A stretch of DNA of 64,000 nucleotides from Bryopsis sp. KO-2023 (taxonomy: Eukaryota > Chlorophyta > Ulvophyceae > Bryopsidales > Bryopsidaceae): the NCBI GenBank assembly GCA_030272585.1, contig BSYQ01000001.1, positions 1,922,001-1,986,000 on the forward strand, read 5' to 3'. The position numbers and the translations under genes are program-made. The notes beneath the pieces were generated by a model. It ran no database searches. It was not told the DNA's origin and worked only from the letters and a program-made list of their open reading frames with translations. Shown here piece after piece: positions 35,413 to 44,155 of this stretch; the stretch's first letter is position 1, and each line of letters begins with the position of its first letter.

Positions 35413-36325
35413 TCCCGCGTAACTATTGGTGCCGACGCGGTCGACGCACAACTCCTCATGCAGAAAAAGCTGATTCCCACGAGCGGTTGGCAAAACTGCC
35501 ACACCACAACCCAGCTCGTTCTGCTGTCGCGTCAGAGTTCTGATCTTGGGGATTTTGTGTACTGGGTGTACCTCACTTTTCCAGAGACTGTTCCCAGGTC
35601 CAACTGATGGCTGTGTCCGACATGAGAGCAAGAATCCAGTGTCCAACACTGATCAATGTTTACGGGATTGTGATTGCTCCAGCTCAAGACTTCAGCGGCC
35701 CAAATCTCACACGGGGGTACTGTGGAAAAGGAGAATGTTTGGAAAGATAGAATGAGGGAGATGTATGAGAATTGATGAGGGAAGGAGTTGAACTTGTGAA
35801 TAGGGAGTTGTATTGCAAGTGGGCAGGACAAGAAGTACAATCGGATATGGGGATCTGCATTGTGACGGTGGAAAGTTGAAGTATTCTTGTGAGTCCCTTT
35901 AGGGCGTAGCAAAGTGTTCAAAGTGTGTTCCACCCTGTTCTTGTTCCATCTCTCTCCACTCCTGTTGGAATACTTTAGGTACCACGTGATGAAGATGTGT
36001 TGGAAATGAAACTTCAGTGACACAGCTACACAAATGCTGTGGAAAAGTGAGCGTTATACCAAATACGTGAGAATTTTTGTGGGCTGGATAATTATTTCAT
36101 GCACCTTGCAGTAGATAAATTCCCAAAAATATCCGATCAAAGGTGAATGTGATTTATCCACAAATGATCAAAACATGTTTCCCTGGCTCCAAAGTTCATC
36201 CACATCAATGTCAGACATGTGTGAAGAATTGTGACTTCAGCTCCTTGTGTGATAGACTCATTGACCTGATGTCTGAATGGCAGAAGAGATATCCCTGAAT
36301 CTCAGCAGTTGCAAGTTTTGCAGGA
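35413..36325. other. intergenic region upstream of MRL1
   Basis: About 900 bp between the MRL1 start and the stop of the reductase, both on minus. The MRL1 frame stays open to about 35649 upstream of the chosen ATG, so a longer N-terminus is not excluded. No other coding signal. Confidence 0.5.
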
Positions 36326-37451
36326 CTAATAGCCTGACTCAAAATCGACTGTGTTCAACATCTTCTCTCCATTTAAGCACCTCCTATAATTTTCCATGAT
36401 CTTAGCAGTAAATGCTACAGTTGGGCTCAGGGCTGCAACGTGTGGTGTAATTCGCACCCCTGGGTGTGCCCACAATCGTGATGATTCTGGCAGGGGCTCC
36501 TGAGAGAACACATCCAGAATGCAATGCTTGACGTGGCCTTCATCCAGAGCCCATAACAAATCTTCCTCCTTTGCAAGGTCACCCCTCCCAGCATTCATAA
36601 ACGTAGAGCCTGGTATTGCCACATGTCATTCTCAAACCATTGCATTTCCAATCAGGAACAGAAAAAACAACCAAAAAGGAAGAGAATTCACATCTCTCAC
36701 CTTTGGGCAATACGCTCAAAACTTCGCGGCTCACGATTCCCTTTGTGTCCTTGGTCAAAGGTAGCAAGCAAACCAGGAAATTGCACCCTCTCACAAAGTC
36801 TAGGAGTTGGTCCTGACCATGGAAGGAATCCACCCCTTCCATAGATTTGAGACTCTTGGACCACCCTCTGACAGAATAACCAGCTCCTCGGATTTTCTTC
36901 GCCACTGCAGTCCCAAGTGCACCCAGTCCCATGATCCCCACAGAAAAGTCGTCCGAACGCGCATATTCATGGTCCACATTCCCCACCCATCGTCGATCCA
37001 TCTGAGCTTTATAGTAGAAATCCATATCTCGATGGGAATTGAGCACCCCCCACAAAACCCAATCAGCCATTCTCTCACCCATGACTGGCTCGACGAGCCT
37101 TGCAACTGGCACATTTCTTGGGAAATCCCGATCACTGAAAACCGAATCAGCACCCGCAGCCGTCAACTGAATGCCCTTCAAGTTGGAGAATCGTTTGAGA
37201 GTCCCATGGGGATGCTGAAACAGTACTGCAAACTGAGTGGTGGAGGGATCCTCTATCTCGTCCAGGGTGGCCACATTCATGCCAGCATCTGATAAAGACT
37301 TTGCAACGAGAGGCTCTGATCCATCAGTGACACAAACAAGAACTTTTGGCTCACAGCTGGACATCCGCCTCAGGTGTGCTCTTGCCGATGGTAGAAGGCT
37401 TGTGATGGCTTGTTTTGTCCGCCCAACGGCAAAACACGTCAGGAATTCCAT
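36326..37451 (-). CDS. GhrA-type glyoxylate/hydroxypyruvate reductase (D-2-hydroxyacid dehydrogenase)
   Basis: Two exons on minus, 36701-37451 and 36326-36609, giving 344 aa. It reduces glyoxylate or hydroxypyruvate with NAD(P)H; in a photosynthetic cell this fits photorespiration. The nucleotide-binding motif GLGALG is at residues 175-180. Catalytic residues are in the expected places: Arg259 in NAGRGD, Glu288 in SQEPLP and His307 in TPHVAA. The sequence around GWSKS, LVCLLPLTKDTKGI and RLWAHPGVRITPHVAA follows bacterial GhrA more closely than plant peroxisomal HPR1. The first 30 residues (MEFLTCFAVGRTKQAITSLL) are basic and could be an organelle presequence; a second Met at residue 30 could start a cytosolic form. 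Confidence 0.88.
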
Positions 37452-37759
37452 GACACATGGGGTGGTCAATCGCCCACGACGTCGGCAGCCAGAAGCTCTC
37501 AGAGGCGGCCGTTAAAAGTGCAGGTATTGGAAGAAATGCTGAGGTGGCGTCCCGTTGTCTCACGAATCGCACTTTTGGACAATCTGGGCGAGTTCACTTG
37601 GGACCGCCACTTTCAGCCAAAACTTACAGAAAAAGACATGCTTGCCACACACAATGAACGTCCATAATCATGCATAATTCGCCTGACTCTCTTTCGCTCC
37701 GTTCTACACCCATTTCGTCTTCTACACCCTGGGGGGAAAAGGCCCCTAAAAAAGGCCTC
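37452..37759. other. upstream region of the reductase, edge of the repeat island
   Basis: About 310 bp. The last part contains CTACACCC twice (37704 and 37723) before the palindromic element, plus a G6A4/C4 tract. No coding signal. Confidence 0.5.
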
Positions 37760-38164
37760 TACACCCTCAATCGTATTTAGTGTGGGTCTTTTAATAGTGT
37801 TACCTCAGTAATAGTGCAGGCCACACTAATTCATGGAAAACCGAAACGTTAACTACACCCTTCATCGTATTTAGTGTAGCCTACACTATTTCCGTGTACG
37901 GCAGAAATTTTAGAAAACAGAAAATAGTGTGGGCCACACTATTTCCGAAATCTACACTTCTAATTAACGTTTCGGTTTTCCGTGAATTAGTGTGGCCTGC
38001 ACTATTACTGAGGTAACACTATTAAAAGACCCACACTAAATACGATTGAGGGTGTAGAAGTGTAGATTTCGGAAATAGTGTGGCCCACACTATTTTCTGT
38101 TTTCTAAAATTTCTGCCGTACACGGAAATAGTGTAGGCTACACTAAATACGATGAAGGGTGTAG
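37760..38164. repeat. interleaved inverted repeats A-B-A'-B' (foldback element)
   Basis: Segment A (37760-37852, 93 bp) is the reverse complement of A' (about 37965-38057) with about one mismatch. Segment B (37853-37960, 108 bp) is the perfect reverse complement of B' (38057-38164). The two inverted pairs overlap like a pseudoknot instead of nesting. Each arm also contains shorter palindromes of the AGTGTxGSCxACACT kind (for example AGTGTAGCCTACACT and AGTGTGGGCCACACT). The ends read CTACACCC and GGGTGTAG. No target-site duplication was found. Near-identity of the arms suggests recent origin or active gene conversion. Probably a foldback or MITE-type transposable element. Confidence 0.9.
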
Positions 38165-38639
38165 CGGAATATCAATCAAGCAATCAATCAATGATTACAT
38201 AAGCGGAATATTTGCGCATCAAAGCAGTACAGGGTCTCATGGAGGCTTTGGGTTTTTTTCCTTGTCTGTTGATATGCATCGAAATCGTGGTCAAGTGTCG
38301 TGTCGTTATTCAATCTAAACACGAATGCGCGTTCGTTCGTTCGTTAGTAAGCGCGGGCCCTTGAAGGTGTTGGTTCGTGTTAGTTCGTGTTTTGGTGGCG
38401 AAAAGAAAAGGCCCTAGAGGTGCATGCCAATCCTCCGCGCACGTCGAATTCATTGGTTGATCATTGTACATTGTTCGTTGTTCATTGGTTTGACGAGAAG
38501 CACCAAACACAAGTGTGTTATGGTGTCTCCCCCTTCTCTTCAACCACCAGGCGGAAATTACGAAAACCTGTGGATCATCCCACCAGATCTGTTTTTGGCG
38601 GCTTGCAAGTTGCAACATTCGGACTATGTAGTCACAGTA
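38165..38639. other. intervening sequence in the repeat island
   Basis: Contains a short direct repeat GCGGAATAT (38164 and 38202) flanking ATCAATCAAGCAATCAATCAATG, and GTTCGTTCGTTCGTT near 38333. ORFs on both strands lack recognisable domains. Confidence 0.4.
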
Positions 38640-39187
38640 CAGTAGAAGTCGCTTTAATAACCATCGGATAATTAACCCCGCCGCTTTCTTAGCCCAAATT
38701 GCCAGGAACGGAATTTTCAGGGGGTGGGAACCATCGTTTAATCAGCCCGGCCGTCGGCTAATTAACCACGCCACTCGCGAATTTCATACGCGAATGGTCG
38801 AACGAAGAACGCGCAGTGCAATGGGAATTCAAAAACAGTCGAACAAAATGAACTGAATGCATAGAGAATATGAAACGGATGAAAAAATGAACGCACTGCA
38901 ATATGAATATGTAACTGTCGAACTTCTGTATCTGTTTCTGGACGTCATAACGTGCGACTCGTGCTCGACAAGACCTTTCCGTCACCGAGAACGACCCAAG
39001 ACGGGATCATGGAGTTCCTTCGACGGCGTTTCAACCGCCAGACCACTATTAACGAGTTCTTTAGAGTTTGATTCGAATGCGTGCGCGTCTGGGAGAGGGG
39101 AACTGTCGGACATCGCATTGTTAACCAATCGCTTAATTAGCCCGAAAACGCGTGGCCCGAATGTGGTTAACAAAGCGACTTCTACTG
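38640..39187. mobile_element. non-autonomous pogo/Tigger-type DNA transposon (MITE)
   Basis: A 548-bp element with terminal inverted repeats starting CAGTAGAAGTCGCTTT and matching at about 22 of 24 positions (left 38640-38663, right 39164-39187). It is flanked by TA on both sides (38638-38639 and 39188-39189), the target duplication of Tc1/mariner-pogo elements. CAGTAGAA termini are typical of Tigger/pogo. Inside both ends TTAATTAGCCCG/GGNTAATTAACC-like motifs recur. No transposase domain is visible, so it depends on a partner elsewhere. Confidence 0.85.
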
Positions 39188-39245
39188 TATTAGTAAAAGC
39201 ACACTCCACGGTCGCAGGAGGAGATTATACACCGTGTCCGCCACT

Positions 39246-39316
39246 CCCATGTCTGCCACTCCCATGTCCGCCACTCCCATGTCCGCTTCTCCCGCGAACG
39301 CCAAAGTCCGACATAC
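39246..39316 (+). repeat. left terminal inverted repeat with 15-bp tandem units
   Basis: Units of CACTCCCATGTCCGC repeat about 3.5 times (beginning at 39236, just outside the matched segment) and are followed by CTTCTCCCGCGAACGCCAAAGTCCGACATAC-type unique sequence. Read inward, the array encodes a short MSATP repeat without stops. Confidence 0.85.
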
Positions 39317-39830
39317 AACCCCCCAGCACACGCACACGTGTGCGCCACAGTCCGACAGACACGCGTTTCCGTGCCCTACAGTTTCTGTCTTCGGCGCACA
39401 ACTGAAGGAACGCGCGCGCGTGGGATGGAAGCATAATAACAGACCCGAGCAGTCCGAGCGTGCGACGTGCGCGAAGGCATACCCCTGCAGACATCCCCTC
39501 GCCTCACCAAAACCTCTATACCAGGACCTCCACCTCCCGCCTCCCAAGCAATATCGATGCGCGTCGTCGAGGGCGAGGGGGGGGGGCAGTCGTCTCCTAG
39601 GCGGTCAGTGACGGCGTCGAACAGTTGTGAGTGCGCGACAGTTCGAATCCCAGGCAATGCGAGTGGACGTACATCTTCCAGAAACTTCAAGCCTGTGGAG
39701 TTGTTCCAGTCAGAAACGTCGATCCTGTGGAATTCTTACAGTCGAAAACTTCGATCATGTATATATTTGACGCAACTGTGGCTGCACTCTTAAGAGTGGG
39801 AAGGTTCGATTCGTTCCTTGCGTTGAAGTG

Positions 39831-40124
39831 ATGAGTCGGTGGGAGTTAGGAAAAGGGAAAAAAGGAGGGGAACTTCTCTTCGACACTGAGAATGGATATT
39901 GGTTCCGCCGGAGGAACGGAAAAAAACCAGAACTCCCCTTTTATTTTGGTTGCGTCGAGACTGAGTGCGAAGCTAGATGCACCATCAAATCGAAAACGCC
40001 TTTAGTGGTCCAAGCAAACGAAAAAGACCACCACCACCCGGGTGACGTTTCCAGGGTTCAGGTCTTACGACTGGAAGGGGCTATGAGAAAGCGAGCGGCT
40101 GTTGAGACCACTCCAGGTATGTGA
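39831..40124 (+). pseudogene. FLYWCH-type zinc finger fragment of the MULE
   Basis: About 97 residues starting MSRWELGKGKK. The finger reads GYWFRRRNGKK, then FGCVETECEARC, then KDHHHPGD: two cysteines followed by two histidines, as in FLYWCH/WRKY-GCM1 zinc fingers at the N-terminus of MULE transposases. It stops after a donor-like CCAG/GTATGT at 40116, so it was probably the first exon of a longer protein whose remainder is gone. Confidence 0.65.
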
Positions 40125-40306
40125 TTATTAATAATATCAAAAAAAGTGTCTTTTTCAAGGCATTTGGGATTCGAACCCAAAGATTCCCACACCACCTTTT
40201 TTTAAAATAAATCTCTTCTATTTATTTTTGTATGTGACTATTGCACTCTAAAAAAGAAGATGCTCAGATTCACAGAAAAATTCTGTGAGTTTTTCTGTGG
40301 ATATCC

Positions 40307-40540
40307 ATGAAAATTGTCAAAAACCGAGTGTTATACTTTCCTTGGATTTATCGGTCACTTGATGAAGCTCGTATCCAAGACGACGCTTGGAGCTGTGGCG
40401 TATTCGTGTGCTGGTTTGGAGACAGACTTGCTTCCGGGAAATCACTCGTACCATGCACTACCGATAATCTTAACGCGTTGAGAGAAGGACTCGCTTTAGA
40501 TATGGTCAGGGAGTCTTGGGGGAAAAGAGTTAACGAATGA
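40307..40540 (+). pseudogene. Ulp1/C48 cysteine protease C-terminal fragment
   Basis: About 77 residues. RIQDDAWSCGVFVCWFGDRL contains the conserved oxyanion Gln and the catalytic Cys of Ulp1-type SUMO proteases. The upstream His and Asp part is absent, so the fragment cannot be active alone. Ulp1-like domains are common cargo of plant MULEs, which agrees with the FLYWCH fragment upstream. Confidence 0.65.
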
Positions 40541-40827
40541 TTAAGGGTTGTTTTTTAAAGAAAAAAGGGAAAAAAAGCCCCCAAAAAATTATTTTGTTTT
40601 TAGCTATCTAATGCCACTGTATTTCAGTTCGACCACCACCAAACTGTGTCACACTGAAGCAGTCAATCATTCAGGGAGTACCCTGCAGCGTTAAAACACC
40701 TGCAGGATGGTCGTATACCATTTTTCTGTGGGCCTAGACACAAATTGAGAGAAGTATTATTATTACTATTTCTTCTTCCCTCCGCAAAAGGAAAAAAAAA
40801 ACGTATTCAGTTGACAGGGTTGGCACA

Positions 40828-40941
40828 TTATTTTGTTTGTTGCTTTATTCTTATAGCATGATGCAATTCTGGGGGTAGTGTTCCGAATGCAATTACTTGC
40901 AACAATACCTGCAGCTGCAATTGGAGCCGCTGCTGAAGCTC

Positions 40942-40973
<32 letters not shown>

Positions 40974-41109
40974 GTTGCGCAGCGGCCATTGCTACCAAGG
41001 GATTGGGCTGCTGAGCAGGACGTGTTGCTCCCCTCAGCATGCTCAACAACAAATTAGCACCCTGAAGCTGTTGGGCCTGAGCGCCTCCCATTCCTGCCCC
41101 ACAACACAC
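40828..41109 (-). other. polyglutamine-encoding ORF inside the MULE
   Basis: A minus-strand ORF of 93 residues with a run of about 12 Gln (CAG/CAA mixed) after LVAMAAA, and Q/L-rich flanks such as GAQAQQLQGANLLLSMLRG. Codon mixing suggests a translated tract rather than pure slippage. It could be an exon of a second, minus-strand gene of the element. No domain was recognised. Confidence 0.35.
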
Positions 41110-41504
41110 ACTACGTCACTTCCCCTCCACCCCTCAAAAATCAACGCCCATTGCTCCAATCACTTCTACTTTCACTTGAGGACAGCGCGGTTAGGTGCCT
41201 TGCTGAGATGGTTTCGGTTTACTGCCCCCTGTCCCGTATTTTTGCCATATTTTCGATCGGCCAAATGCTTCGCCCCCATTGCACTCCCGTTTGTGTGTGT
41301 GGGGGGGGGCTAAACAGACCTTGCTGATTGAAAAAATAAGTATGAAAGTGAAGGGAAAAATGAGTCCCAAAAGAAAACAACAAAAACATCAGATGAAATC
41401 AAGCAAGTGTGAAAATAGACTGCAAAATGGACTGCAAAAATTTGATGAACAAGTATACAAGAATGGGAGGAAACAAGAACCCAGCCTGTATGAAAGAAGA
41501 TTCA

Positions 41505-41897
41505 CTACAGTGTGTCAAACCGCACAGAGGGGTGGTCTTCATGCGTTGTCGCGCGCATCCGTTCTCGCGCGGCGACCTGATATGCTGCTGATGGGGCACG
41601 GCCAGACATGGAGGTCTGTTCCGCAAGAACAGATCTGATGGTCTCTTGCACGGCGACCTGTTCCTGGTAAACGTTCTTGCGCGGCGATCTGATTCTGGCG
41701 GGTTGCTGAGGCGGAATGGAGGAAGGCAGAGTCAGAACATTGATGGATGTATGTCGGACTTTGGCGTTCGCGGGAGAAGCGGACATGGGAGTGGCGGACA
41801 TGGGAGTGGCAGACATGGGGGTACATCCAGGAAATCTTGCACACGTCATGTTGTGTGTGTGTTTTTGGTCTTCTTTTTCTCCTTCAGGAAACTGCAA
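41505..41897 (-). other. minus-strand ORF spanning the right TIR
   Basis: An ORF of 130 residues that includes the TIR-encoded (PMSAT) repeats and continues into IRSPRKNVYQEQVAVQETI-type sequence of protein-like composition. It may be the 5' end of the element's minus-strand gene, ending upstream of the polyQ ORF. Its real start and splicing are unknown. Confidence 0.3.
41749..41819 (-). repeat. right terminal inverted repeat
   Basis: Reverse complement of 39246-39316, including the 15-bp units. It lies only about 110 bp upstream of the HAD-like gene start at 41931, so it may sit in that gene's promoter or 5' UTR. Confidence 0.85.
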
Positions 41898-41930
41898 GGC
41901 CGAAATCCTGAGCCCGTCTTAGCCCTTGAG

Positions 41931-43626
41931 ATGAACATTGGTCGTTGCTGTGTGGTGGCTGATGTTCCTCTCAAAACATCGCGCGGCCCTCGAAGTGCGT
42001 CGGCCTTCCTGCAAGCACGCCATCGATCTTCCACCTCGTTGGTGGCGAGGTGCCTCAACGAACAGTCCTCGGTGGATACCGGAAGCTGGGACACGCCTGC
42101 AGGGATCGGAGCAGAGTATGGGGAGGTTGGACTCCGAGTTCCTTTGCCTTGAGTGAAACGTTGACTTTCAGTGTCTGTATCGATGCAGAAAATCTACTGC
42201 ACTAGAAACAAACATCTGAAAAAAAGTCTATTGCCTGAACATGCACATGCGCATTTTGTGGTGGGCCTTGGGGTTTTGTCAGACCCCCATGGAAATCTGG
42301 ATCATGGAGAATGAGTTTTTCGAATTTTTTTTCCAAACACCCGTATTCGTTGCTGACCCATCGACTCGATAAGCAGAAAATGTGTTTCATTTTTGCCAGG
42401 GTTTCGTGAGTTACAAGATTCGGGGCGATGTCGACAAGGTGGATGTGGACAAACTGAATTTTATGATGAAAACCCAAGGAGCTCAGAGGCTGCGCCATGC
42501 CATGAAACCTGACGAAGCCATTGGAGTCATATTTTCCTTCGAGGGGGTCTTGGGCGACACCAGGGCTGTGAAGGAACAGGCATGGCGTAGAGTGGCTGCA
42601 GACGAGGGTTTGCATTTTCCTGATATCCCCAGACCACAGATGTACGAACTGCCACCAGAAAGAGTCGTCACAGAGGTAGGGACGATCGAGCAATTCCTAT
42701 AATCTTTTGGTTCCAAGGAGATTTCCATCGCATGAAGAATAACGTAAATCAAGGAAAGCTGACCTGGTTTTTGGAAGTGTTTCTGTCTGTGTGTGTGAGG
42801 TCCACTCCTGGTCATTTTTTTTTCCAAAATGTGTGGGTCCATGTGACAATGGGGAGGGTTTCTTTTTGTATTCGATGGGGACACAGTTGTGAGTGTAGGT
42901 TTTGATGTGGACCAGCAGCTGGGTCGAAGCTAGAAAGCTGACAAGGTTGGTGTCGGAGGCTTACGTCGAGTTATTTGCCGAATTGGCCGTCCCTGAAGAA
43001 GGGGCCCTGGAATGGCTGGCCGCTCTGGCGAGCAGCAAAGTTCCTTGCGCTGTCATTTCTGACATGAGCCGGCCCAGTCTGAGAAAAGTGCTGAATGAGA
43101 TGGGATTGGATAGCTACTTTCAATCCGATGTGACTTTTGAGGATGACATGGAGACGATCGCTCAGAAGCTCCTTTCGGCATCGATGAAGCTTGGGCGGCC
43201 ACCCAACCAGTGCGTGGCATTCGCAAGCAGTCCAAAGGTAACAGTCTATTTACCTTGGGGAAGGTTTCGATTTTGAAGATGTTGTGTGAAGCCCGCCGCC
43301 TCATTTGGTATTTTAATACGTCTGACGCTCCTGGGGGAGGGGGATGAAACTTGTGTGCTGATTTGTTTCTCTTTGTTGGGTGGTTATTGAAGGACGTGGC
43401 GGCGGCTCACAACTGCACGATGAAGGCTGTAGCGGTGCATGGCGATTTCAAAGGTTATCAGCTCAAGCAGGCAGATTTAACATGTTCCACCTTGAACGAA
43501 CTGTCGGTGTACAACCTCCGGCGCCTGTTCGCAAACCGTGGGTGGGAGTTCATGGATACCATCAAAGAAAAGGATTCGAGTGGTGGAGGGATCGGCCAGA
43601 CACGAATCGCTGCAGGAACTGTATAG
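41931..43626 (+). CDS. HAD-superfamily-like plastid protein lacking catalytic aspartates
   Basis: Four exons join in phase: 41931-42125, 42400-42675, 42899-43237, 43393-43626, giving 347 aa. It follows the plant family represented by Arabidopsis At3g10970: SYKIRGDVDKVDVDKLNFMM, ALRHAMKPDEAIG-type RLRHAMKPDEAIG, PCAVISDMSRPSLRKVL and ELSVYNLRRLFANRG. The N-terminal 60 residues (ARHRSSTSLVAR and similar) look like a transit peptide. Motif I, normally DxDGV, reads FSFEGV: the nucleophile Asp is Ser111 and the acid/base Asp is Glu113. Motif IV, normally EDD, reads FASSPKD. The fold should be kept but phosphatase activity is unlikely. The MULE TIR ends about 110 bp upstream of the start. Confidence 0.88.
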
Positions 43627-44155
43627 ATTGAATGTTGGAGCTGAAAAGAAACGAGGAGTTTGTTTGTGGGGGAAATATTCTGTATTATTTTGGCATGGAA
43701 GGTCTTCGGGGCTTTCTGGGTTGTACGATAGGTGTTTGCAGGGGCTTTATTTTTTAATCGCAAGGAGTGGTGTGACCGATGAATCCATCGAGCGATCGGC
43801 AGTTTTCGTTGCTCAATTGGTCTATGTACTGCCTTTCAGGAAATTGATGTTCCTGTAGGGTGAATGTTCTTGTAAGTTTTTTTTCTTGACATTAAAAAGC
43901 TTGGTTGCCTCAAGTTGGCTGAAATACTACAATGAACTTAAAACAATGATTTCACTCTTTCTCAGACTGGTCAGACAAACGCATAAAATGTTGTATGGCA
44001 GCCGGTAACACGACCTAGCCCAGCTCTCTTCTGGCTGTTCCCCAAATATTGCCCAAACTTCCAAACAATGCCTATGGAGGACTTATGATTCCGACTCTTC
44101 CCATTGCTGCTGGCCTACACAACTCGGACCAGGAAAGCTCCTGAAGATGACGTAA
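43627..44155. other. convergent 3'-3' spacer
   Basis: About 530 bp between the HAD-like stop and the ESS2 stop; shared 3' UTR region. Nothing further seen. Confidence 0.5.

Larger units (their letters stand above)
39246..41819. mobile_element. MULE-like transposon relic with minisatellite terminal inverted repeats
   Basis: A 71-bp sequence at 39246-39316 recurs as a perfect or near-perfect reverse complement at 41749-41819, bounding 2.57 kb. Between them lie fragments typical of Mutator-like elements: a FLYWCH-type zinc finger (39831-40124) and the C-terminal part of a Ulp1/C48 protease (40307-40540). Both are on plus and too short to be intact, and no MULE transposase core was found. No clear 8-11 bp target duplication was visible; the true end may lie slightly outside the matched 71 bp. 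I infer a decayed or internally deleted MULE of the kind that carries Ulp1 genes. Confidence 0.7.

Noticed and set aside
39234..39611. Plus-strand ORF beginning in the left TIR as a gene
   Set aside because: Beyond the repeat the composition is random-like and contains no domain; reported only as part of the repeat.
39640..39665. GTTCGAATCCC at 39651, a tRNA B-box-like string
   Set aside because: The flanks do not pair into a T-stem and no tRNA body is present.
40155..40185. tRNA T-arm-like hairpin (TTGGG TTCGAAT CCCAA on minus) near 40165
   Set aside because: No matching acceptor 5' strand, D-arm or anticodon arm was found within about 90 bp upstream on minus; probably a chance palindrome or a tRNA fragment in the transposon.
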